This document shows positions 54,793 to 64,000 of a DNA stretch of 64,000 nt, piece by piece. Both the position numbers and the translations under genes were made by a program. The stretch lies in the NCBI RefSeq assembly GCF_037042905.1, contig NC_087247.1, positions 45,819,420 through 45,883,419 of the forward strand, given 5' to 3'. A model generated the notes under the pieces. The model did no database searches and had not been told where the DNA came from. It saw only the letters and a program-made list of their open reading frames with translations. This DNA comes from Lytechinus pictus (lineage: Eukaryota > Echinodermata > Echinoidea > Temnopleuroida > Toxopneustidae). Numbering within the stretch: position 1 is the stretch's first letter; every line of letters begins with the position of its first letter.

Positions 54793-55960
54793 CTGCGAAT
54801 AGATAAAGAATGTCAAGATTAACATTGAAAATGAAAATGTGAATTTTAACAATATTGTAGAAACAATAACACTGGACCTCTCATAAAATCAAAATTTCGT
54901 AGCCATATATTAATTCAAGAAAAATCAAACAGCTTGATTTTGATTTGAAATATCAAATGCAAATTATATAACAAATATCCCTCACTTTTTAAATTTCTTA
55001 TGAAAATTGTGTATCCTCATATAGGCCTACTAATTTACATCTCTAAACGCAAGATAGGAAGAAACGGAAGAAAATTGGGAAAGTTAAGCAAATAAAAGGG
55101 GAAGTGAGTAAGGAAATGAAAAATAAGGAAGAAAAAGAGGAAGTTTATGAGAAAGGAAAAAAAAATGAACAGAGCGATTTTATTTTTCAGTTTTGTTTCT
55201 TTCTTTGTCTTTATTTTTTTTGTCATTCATTCTATATCTTTCTTGCATCCCTATTTTTAACTTTCTTTTCGATTTTTCCCTGGTCCTTTTCATACCCATT
55301 CCCTGAATTTTACGTTATTGTAGTCACTATGTGTTCTTTTCCTTCCTTATTCTCTTTGTCTTCTTTCCTGTTCTCTCACCCCGTCATCTCCCATCTCTTG
55401 CTTGAATTCCTTTTTTCCGCTATAGTAACTTTACTTCCAATTTCGTCGATTCTTTCTGCAAGTGGGGTTATATCACTGATCTGTTCAGTGGGTTATGTGC
55501 ATATTATCAAATGCGTCTCAAGTTTCTTTGTTTTATATTCCCGATGAAGCAACTCCTCATTCATGTCATTGCTATACCCCAAATACATAGGCCTATGCAT
55601 CTTTATACTCGCACAAGTTTGTTTTTTATCAAAGTTTTAAGCTAACCAATTTCACGCCATCCAACTATACGAAGGCGATAAAAATGACTTGATTAATATA
55701 ACAAAATCCTTTCGACTATTACTTGGTAAATAAGCGGCATGTTTCCCGGACATGTTTTGAAGTTGCCCTGAATAATTATGAGGAGAATTACTATTGGCCT
55801 ATTTTTAAACCAGCGAACACAAGCACAATGGACAACCATGATACGTAATTTTAAAGCAATGATAGAAGTCTGAACATTTATACTAAACATAATGTTTACA
55901 ATAATTACTAAAGTTATTACTTACGATGAAACCGCGCCTCTTTCTTATCGTTTGATATGC
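54793..55960. other. Non-coding sequence upstream of right gene B
   Basis: Counterpart of 11640-12790. T-rich; open frames such as 55104-55547 are low-complexity and disagree with the left copy. Confidence 0.4.
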
Positions 55961-56127
55961 AGCACCATGCAACCTCTTATCGGTTATCGTTACTCTCGGA
56001 ATGATATGATGAACCGTGTTGCATGTCTGTGTCTCTCAAACAGGTATTGGGGATTCCCCGTCCGAGGTCATTGCGTTAGCCTCTGTTTCAGATATGCATG
56101 CATTAATACCGATTTCATATTCAAAAC

Positions 56128-56250
56128 AGAAGAAGAAGAAAGAAGAAGTGGTGGGAGAAAAAGAAGAAGAGAAGAAGGAGAAAAAAGGAAGAAGTGGTGG
56201 GAGAAGAAGAAGAAAAAGAAGGAGAAGAAGAAGAAAAAGAAGGAGAAGAA
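56128..56250. repeat. GA/GAA-rich low-complexity tract (right copy)
   Basis: Longer version of 12952-13052, with extra GAAGAAGAAGAAAAAGAAGG units. Confidence 0.8.
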
Positions 56251-56963
56251 TACATATTTCATACCATCATTTCAGTTGGCAATATATCATGCGAGAGGGA
56301 GAGAGAAAGAAGGTTGAAGGGAGAAGTGGAGAAGAAAAGTGCAATATTGCTTATCCTTTCAAAATTTCCCATCAGTAAGCAGCTAATGTACAGAATGTCA
56401 AAGGCTTTTTATATCCATTAATATCCCTGATTCTAAGTATAAACTTAACTCAGTTCTAAACAATAGAGAATAATATCTATGATACACATCCAGGGGCCAA
56501 TCAATATACAATAAGTCTCTATTTAAATCAACCTTCAATTTGAATAACCTTAATTGCAGCAATTTTTCAGACCAAGGGGTGTAAGATTCAAATCTGCCAA
56601 CATACACATGATATCTAAGGTATATTCTAATCACTAAATTTGTATTGCATCCCATAAGTAATATAACCAACGTGGTAATGAGTTAAAAACCATATGCAAC
56701 TAGGAAAAGACCTCAATTAGGAAATTATTGTACATTATGATGTTATATTATATCATATATATTATTTTATATTACATAAGAAATATTTTTTCATACTTTT
56801 ATGATACATAATTTGCTCAGGGCCGATGTGTTCATCGTTCCTGGTGTCTGTTTAATGAGATATACATTCCTGTTGTATTAAAACATCCCGTTTGCAATTA
56901 AGTAAATATACACTAAATATATTTCCTTGCACTTCGAGTTATTATTGTTTTATGTAGTGAAGT

Positions 56964-57184
56964 GGAGCGTTGTGGCCCAGTGGATAAGTCTTCTGACTTT
57001 GAAACAGACGGTTGTGGGTTCGAATCCCAGCCATGGCGTTATTTATCCTACCCGGTAGGATTAATTCCGTGAATGCATGAGTGCTGAAAGGCAGCTCGAG
57101 CTAAAGCCGGAGTAATAATAGCGCGCCTCGGAATATAATATTTCTAGATAGATGGCGCTAGATAAATACCTATTATTATTATTA
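56964..57184 (+). mobile_element. tRNA-derived SINE (right copy), uninterrupted
   Basis: Same head and body as 13768-14160 without the MITE; ends in (TTA)n. It provides the empty site TACCCGGTAGGATT for the 13861-14028 insertion. Confidence 0.85.
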
Positions 57185-58864
57185 TGTAGTGACATATGCT
57201 TCTTTTTCATGACTACTTAAAGTGATTGCCCGATTCTAAGGTCTAAGATCCAAGATCTTGAAGAGCCCATGGACTTTAGCTATTAAGAGGAGTGATTTTA
57301 AGATATGTTTTTCCTTTGTAACTGGCTATTACACTCACTCGAGCACCACTATACTACTCCTCCGAGTCCTCCCCACCTAAACCTTAGCGATGATATCTGC
57401 TTTATATGTTGAAGCAGTGATTCACAAGAAATAATAGGCTTTATTTTTTTCTCTGCTATTCCTTGTCATACCTCCGGAAGTGTGGAGACACAACTATGAT
57501 ATGAAGTACGAAATGGTAACACTGCCCTCTCTAAATGACAAAACTTAATGAAGATAAATGCTAAAGATGTCTGAAATGAACTTGTGTTTACATTGATTTG
57601 TTTCATTTGATGTCCTCAGATCTAGCTGGCACAAACCTAAAAGTCAGTTTTACCTCGATTTAAAATGTTAATTCGGGTAGAAGGTTGCTATAAAAAGTTA
57701 ATATGTAAATGTTTTAATTTCCATTGACCCAAAATGCCCCAAAAAGATATAACTATGCACACGATCACATCGTTTTTTTTCCCTTTTGCCATTGACACAG
57801 TGTTGAAATAATCATTTCAGCGCAAACCGATTTCTGCAAGCTATACACAAATGGATCTTGCTCACTCAAGTGTAAGACTCTGTCCAAAATCATACTTTCA
57901 TCTGGTAGATGAGACCAAAGCCTGAGAATATATGTGAAAAAAACATCCCCATGATGTATTTTTTTTTCAATTAGGGGGTCTTTTTCAAAGTGTAAACTTT
58001 TTAGTGATATGCACTGTATATTGAACATACAATGTACCCATGGAGGAGTATTTCAATAACTATTGAGGTTTAATTGGAATACACTAAAAACAAGGAAAAA
58101 TGTAATAGCTCCCACCAAAAAGAAAATTGACACTTTCTTTTCAAAATCAAGTAAAAATGTTTATTCCATACATTCATTAATATAATCAGTAAGAATCTAT
58201 TATAGTATCATTACCATGTTGAAAACAAACCTGCATCAACTTAAACAATTTAATTGAATTTGTGCTACATTTATGCATCGGTTTTTAATCATTATTTATA
58301 TCATCAGAACATCTCTGGAAAAAAGTTTGTAATACAGAAAATTTAAACAAACATTATTTCAGTCAATATATTGATACTTTCATTTGTGTCTTCAACATAT
58401 ACAAAATACAAATGCTACACTCTGATGATGAAGAAATATAACAAAGCATTTTGAAAGCAAAAAATAGTGAATTTTAACCTGGTATATCAAGATTGTTATC
58501 AATAAAAAAATAGAGAATTCACTCTCAGCCAAACAAATTTCATTAGTTTGCAATTGAACGTTTTAGTCTCCATCTTGTTTTATAGAACCAGACTAAGATT
58601 TCAATGAGAGCATAATAATCAATAAAAGTATATTACCATGTGGTATTTATATGTAGCACTAAAATGAAAGTTATTCTGATCCAGCAGTTTAACAAAAATC
58701 AAATATATAATTTGAATAGGCTGTAAAACAAGTTCAAAACATGCGTAAAATATTCATAAGAGTGTCGCTAAGGCAAGCACATAATATGCCCGCTCATGCG
58801 CGGAAAATGGATTTATTGGTCAAGCAAATAAAGTGGAAGGTGGCGACTTCAGCTTTGATCTTCT

Positions 58865-59320
58865 GACCTCAAAATCAATAGAATTCCTGGGATCTATAAT
58901 AGTATCATACACACCAAATCATATGAGCCTAGGTTAAGTACAACTAAAGTTATCATGTTAACAAGGACTTCAGAAGGGTAAGATGAAAACATGTCAGTGT
59001 GACCTTTGACCTTTTGACCTCAAAATCAAGAGGCTTCCTGGGATCTATGCTAGTATCATACACACCAAATTATATGAGCCTAGGTTAAGTTAAACTGAAG
59101 TTATCGCTTTTACAAGAACTGCTGAAGGGTAAGATGAAAACATATCACTGTGTCCGTGACCTTTGACCTTTTTTAACCTCAAAATCAATAGGCTTCCTGG
59201 GATCCATGTTAGTATCATACACACCAAATTATATGAGACTAGGTTAAGTTAAACTAAAGTTATCGCGTTTACAAGGACTTCAGAAGGGTAAGATGAAAAC
59301 ATGTCAGTAGACATATAGTA
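58865..59320. repeat. Three tandem ~155-bp repeats with TGACCTTTGACCT (right copy)
   Basis: Counterpart of 15831-16290. TGACCTTTGACCT at 59000-59012 and 59157-59169. Confidence 0.9.
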
Positions 59321-60126
59321 GACTTGTTATTTGCCAAATCTGTTTTCGTCAAGGGTTGGATAGGCACAGCATAGTGATAAAATGATTAGCTTTGTCCATT
59401 CTTTCATAACGATTGTATAACATCACTAAAAAAACTGGTCCCTACATAGTGGACTAATGCCCACAAACCCTAGGCACATGGTAAATGATCCAAACAGAAA
59501 GAAGTAATGACATTTACCTGATCATTAAAACATGTTTCCTCCAACTGGAATGAAAGTGACTGGAAAATTGACTATCACAAGCTTTAATTTTAACCCTAAT
59601 CTTAGCTGACATTAGATCCTTTTGTGATCAGGCTACAGTTGAATCAAAGTGTCCATGGCCTCTTCCCACAAGCAAACTTTGGTTCTCGAGATCAATGCCT
59701 ACTTGAAAACTTTCAGTTCATACACATTAACTCATAGTTTAAACACAGGATTACATACACATGTAGTACACAGGATCATACATTTAATAATATGAAGATA
59801 ATCAACACAATTTTGGGAGTTACAAAGTTGTGAAATAAAAATCATGGTGCAGTGATAGGGAGTCCATACAATGAAGGTAGTAAACTGGTTTAAAGACATA
59901 AAATGAATATTAACCAAGATCTTAAAATGCATGTATTGCATCATCTGCATACTCTTCCTCACATTTTCTGTTAACATTACATATTAACCATATCATCTAC
60001 CTACTTTTAAAACAATAGGATGGGTGGAAGACCTTCCTTTCTAAGCCTGAGGTTTTTTCATTTCAGGAAATCACAATTTATTGTGATTTAAGCATTTGCA
60101 CAAGAAATTACTTACAAGCACAACCT

Positions 60127-60132
60127 TTTATT
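60127..60132 (-). promoter_or_regulatory. Candidate polyadenylation signal of ACY1, right copy
   Basis: AATAAA on the minus strand 129-134 nt downstream of the stop codon, conserved with the left copy. Confidence 0.5.
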
Positions 60133-60260
60133 TTATGGTGGTAGGTGGCCTGAGTCGTCCCTTAATAATCATCAAATATAATCCAGACAGAGAGCTTAGA
60201 AATAAAACTTATCACCCTTCAAGATCTAGAGCAAGACATTGTTGACTTATACCCTCGATG

Positions 60261-63200
60261 TCACGCATCGGGCACATTGGCAATATCTGTGATGATGGTC
60301 TCGTAAATTGAGATTCCATGGAGAAAGATGTCTTCATTGAGGTATTCGTTGTGATCATGGAGTAAGATTGGAGTGTTATTCATTGGTGAGAAACCAAAGC
60401 AAGGTATACCCAAGGCTCGGAGGTACTTGCTATCTGTCCCAGCTGGAAATATCTCAATATGCAGATCCACCTTCCTGATTTTAAAACAAAGAAAAAAAGA
60501 TGCTAATTAAACTAATTTATTCCTGAAATATCTTACTCCAATAACATCAAGGGTAAGGACAATCATCAAGTAATAAACAGATTTAAAATCAAAAGTAAAC
60601 TGTGTTTCTGAGTGACTCACTTAAGATTACTGAAAAGTAGCTGCATGCATGGACCAACATATTTCATTGGTTATTGCATGGACCTATTAGAGCCCTGGGC
60701 CCCGTCTTTCAAAGAGTTACGTTTGATCCAATCAATCGTAACTCTATGGAAATCCATCAGTGTCAAAACATTTCTACAGGAAATAAGCAAAATGTCCTCT
60801 GTAAACAAAGGCAAACACACCGAACTGTCAAGAAATCAATGAACTTATGGATATACATTCATATCTGGAAAAAAATTTGAGCAAACATGCATTGTATATG
60901 TTGACTTTGTTGGCTTTCCATATCAATTGCAACTCTTTGTAAGACGGGCCCCAGGTTTCCAAAGGAATTTGGTTAGCAATTACTGACCACTACTTTGTGA
61001 TGTAAACAAAACCCTCATTCTAACACATCTTTGGAAAATCTTGGAGAGCAACAAAATATTGCTTGGCCTTTAACAAAAAGAGTCTGCACACACACAAAAT
61101 TTTGTTCAGAGGGAAGATGCACTTTGAGGCTTTTGATACAGAACATGTGAATGTGATTTTTTATGAGAATAATAATATGTAGAGGCAATATATTTGTTTC
61201 ACAATGCGTCTTAATGTCGCTGCAATATTCAAACAATAGAATACTCAAAATCAATGAAATTAAAAAATATTCCCAAAACAGACGAGTGTTAAAAGCATAG
61301 TAAATACTTTTTTGAAAATAGAAAATCAGGATTTAAGAAACATGACCCACATACATGTACACTTAAGTCTGCATTAATTGATCTGCTGTCAAAGAAACCT
61401 TTCATAAAGCTGTTCATAAGTTAAAAGCCACTTTAAGAGCGACAAGTGAACCTTTCTTACGTGCTAAGTAATCACTAACAAACATTTAATGGACTATCGT
61501 TTACCATAAGAAAGGATCACCATTCGTTCTTAAAGTCATTCTTAACTTACGAGCAGCTTTATTAAATACCCCCCTGATCATAAAAATATATAACCTATTT
61601 CAAATATCTTCTTGAGTTCAACAGAAATTTCTTACAAGAAACTCATACAGAAACTTGGGCAGAAAGGGGGTTGCTTTAAAGCAGCATTACTTGAATTGAT
61701 CAGGGTTTTAAATCGATTGACTATACAACACAGATGTCGACTTGATCTCCGGGGGGGGGGGGGGGGGGCACTTACATTGACAAGTGGATACCATGCTCGA
61801 CCCAAAAAACATGTAAAAAGGATCTCTTTTTCAAGATAGGGCACGTTACGTATGTAACGTAATAAGGGTGTCAAAAACACTAAAATAATGAAAAAGGGGA
61901 TCTTTTTCACTAGGAAAGCTACATGTTTAGGGTCAAATTTGCAAGGGTATAAACAATACTAAAATGTTTTATAAAGGATGTACCTTTTGCCCCAACAGTC
62001 AACACTACGTGTTTAGAGGCCAATTTGCGTGTGGTGTGGGAGGTGGGGCCTTTCTAAACCCATGATGTACGTGTAGGTTAAGGTAAAACCAACATCCGTG
62101 ACATATAACAATTAAAATATCGCTGTACTTGTTTAGGGGTTCAATTCAGGGAATACTTGCCATGAGTATCGTTTTGTTTCCAATACTTGTTAAGGGTAGG
62201 GTTTCACATGCCAATAATTGTTAAAGGAGAATGAAACATTTGGAACAAGATAGCTTGTGTGAAAACAGAAACATCAAAGAAATAGATCAACAAAAGTTTG
62301 AGAAAAATCAAAAATAATAAGAAAGTTATGAGCATTTGAATTTTGCGATCACTAATGCTATGGAGTTCCTCAAATTGGCAATGCCACAAAGATGCATGAC
62401 GTCACTTGTGAACAACTCTCCCCATTACTTTAGTTTATATTTCACTTAAACTGCCTCTTTTATCAGTATCACATCTATCAGTAGATCATGTGTTGTTTCT
62501 ATAGGAGGGCATGTAATACAGATTTTTAAAGAATACATCATGGATAAAGAGTTTGTATCACCATCAGAAAAAAAAGACATTTTGGAGGTATTTTATAGTC
62601 CATCAAAGGGTAAGTTGTTCACATGTGACATCACACATCCTTGTTGCATTGCCAATGAGAGGATCTCCATGGCATTAGTGATTGCAATATTCAAATGCTC
62701 ATAACTTTCTCATTATTTGTCCGATTTTTCTCAAATTTTCTTTGTTCTTATTCTTTGATTTTTCTGTTTAGACACAAGCCTACCTGTTCTAAAGGTTTCA
62801 TTCCCCTTCAAGGGGTGCATTTTCAGAATATGGAAAATACTTTTTTAGCCCCCCAGGGCTTGATCTACATACTTTTGTATTGAAAATATGGATGAGTTCT
62901 ACTGGCCAGAATAGAAACATTTAATCATTCACAATGTGTATTTTGGATGAAAAAGAGTACTTCCTACAAAAACTGTATCATCTGGGGCTTTACCTCGGTT
63001 GAAACACTGTGATTGTCAAAAATATTGCAGAAATATTAAGAACATTCAGCAATTTTTATAGAGAAGTAATGTTTTACTTACTCTTTCTCACATGCTTTCT
63101 TGAATGTTTTCCACCAGGCGTTATCATCACCCAAAGGGGTTGTATAGCTGATATCTTTCTACATTGGATAGAAAACAAAAAATAAGTGTACACAAGATAT

Positions 63201-64000
63201 ATATTTTCAAAATAATTTTTGGTAAAAGTCACAATTGATTTTGAAATCTTAGTTCTTTTATTTCATCACTGTTACATTGCTGCTCTCTTGAAACCAGTGT
63301 TATGAGATCCTTTCTTACTGTTACTTTTTGGTATTTAGAATATGTTCATGATATATATTCATGAATGCTCAACAGGAGTCTCAGCTGCTGCATCATAACT
63401 ACAATAAAAATTCAAGGTATACAAACTCACCCTCAGTAGTTTATAAGACACACCAGACCCGCCCATTGCTACAAGTTCATCTAGTTTCTTCACCATATCC
63501 TGAAGAAAAAAAAATCAAATAAAGATAAATAGAATTATGAACCATGAAAAATGGAGATATAATCCAAATAAGGAAAAATAAATGAATGAATAAAATGTAA
63601 CGCCATACACATATATCATGTTGGAAAGATTTCAGAATATCAAACTTGGTCTAATACATTTTATTCTCTTTTCTTAATCATCTGTCCTAATTTCCATTTC
63701 ATTCTAAAAAAAATCAATGCCAAAGATAAGACAATGTCTGACAAAACCCCCAATCTGTACAAAAAGACAACAATCTTTATCCAGAACAAAATAACAATTT
63801 ATATACTAAAAGATTGGTTCAAAACTCACTATCATTCCAAAACAAAAATGATAAAAATTTTGAAGAGAAGTATATTGAAATAATTCAGGTTGGAATAATT
63901 TGTAGCCCCTGATAATGCAACAGTATAGTTACCTCTGGAGTTGTGTCTGGTGAGACACGTAGATCAAAGAGAAGTGTCAGGTTACTAGGAACAACATTTT
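60261..64000 (-). CDS. ACY1: Aminoacylase-1, right copy, 3' part (gene continues beyond window)
   Basis: Four exons visible: 60474-60261 (last exon, identical protein to the left copy, with zinc His in LLHDHNE), 63158-63082, 63499-63431, and 64000-63933 (start cut by the window edge; GGVA.NV.P exon). Splice sites and phases are the same as in the left copy and there are no lesions. The remaining exons should lie to the right of the window. Since the left copy lacks its N-terminal exon, this copy is the better candidate for a complete gene. Confidence 0.93.
60693..60954. mobile_element. TIR element 'CTGGGCCCCGTCTTTCAAAGAGTT' type, right copy
   Basis: Counterpart of 17666-17944 with a shorter interior. 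Ends CCTGGGCCCCGTCTTTCAAA and, inverted, CCTGGGGCCCGTCTTACAAA. Confidence 0.78.
61400..61575. mobile_element. Palindromic MITE, 'TTTCATAAAGCTG' family, right copy of 18410-18592
   Basis: TTTCATAAAGCTGTTCATAAG at the left and CTTACGAGCAGCTTTATT at the right. The outer GGGGCCG of the left end is lost by a small deletion relative to the left unit. Confidence 0.75.
62225..62807. mobile_element. 583-bp TIR element present only in the right unit (TTAA target)
   Basis: Left end AGGAGAATGAAACATTTGG and, in reverse complement, right end AGGGGAATGAAACCTTTAG; inner arms share GCTTGTGTG/TCTAAACAG-type phrases and TATGAGCATTTGAAT / ATTCAAATGCTCATA. TTAA at 62221-62224 on the left, a TCAA (mutated TTAA) at 62808-62811 on the right. 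The left unit shows the empty site AATTGTTAAGGGGTGC at about 19247. TTAA targets are typical of piggyBac- and Kolobok-like elements. Non-coding. Confidence 0.85.

Larger units (their letters stand above)
46507..64000 (+). repeat. Long duplicated unit, right copy (truncated by window end)
   Basis: Second copy of 2,966-20,439 in direct orientation. It starts abruptly next to the 5' end of a LINE ORF1 element. Copy-specific differences are a 213-bp segment at 51501-51713, a 583-bp element at 62225-62807, a local duplication at 50185-50293 and a long TA microsatellite at about 48909-48987. It lacks the elements found at 9244-9890 and 13861-14028 of the left copy. Confidence 0.93.

Overview
The window is AT-rich animal genomic DNA: small exons with GT/AG boundaries, long introns crowded with transposons, and very low gene density. 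The one securely identified gene is aminoacylase-1 (ACY1), a metazoan housekeeping enzyme. The repeat flora (palindromic MITEs, tRNA-headed SINEs with a TTA tail, L1- and CR1-like LINEs, a Ty3/gypsy element, tandem satellites) and the high divergence between repeated blocks suggest a marine invertebrate deuterostome, most likely an echinoderm. That assignment is inference; the ACY1 identification is not. Layout: 1-1540 holds gene A (+ strand), a two-exon gene of unrecognised family. 1881-2965 is a decayed CR1-like LINE split by a palindromic transposon. From about 2966 a unit of about 43.5 kb begins. It runs to about 46,507 and then restarts in the same orientation, so 46,507-64,000 matches 2,966-20,439. 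Each unit has, from left to right: hAT-like debris with a tRNA-like gene and GCGAGC satellites, gene B (minus strand, a paralogue of gene A), a tRNA-derived SINE, a three-unit tandem repeat, and ACY1 (minus strand). In the left unit ACY1 is represented by 13 intact exons (42,991 down to 17,234; 348 codons plus stop). All zinc-ligand and catalytic positions are present, but the exon or exons for the first ~53 residues are not visible before the unit junction. The right unit shows the last four ACY1 exons and then the window ends. The ACY1 introns contain a stack of insertions: a LINE ORF2 fragment (26,775-35,150) is split by a 6.58-kb element with ~920-bp inverted repeats (27,032-33,612), which itself contains a decayed gypsy polyprotein. 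Another intron carries a 4.4-kb non-coding TIR element (38,278-42,662) with 14 copies of GACGTTA, the most striking unexplained structure here. A LINE ORF1 with no ORF2 lies exactly at the unit junction. Comparing the two units gives empty/occupied site pairs for several mobile elements. The two units are either a real tandem duplication or two haplotypes placed in tandem by an assembler; the sequence alone cannot decide. No operon, CRISPR array, rRNA or bacterial-type system is present.
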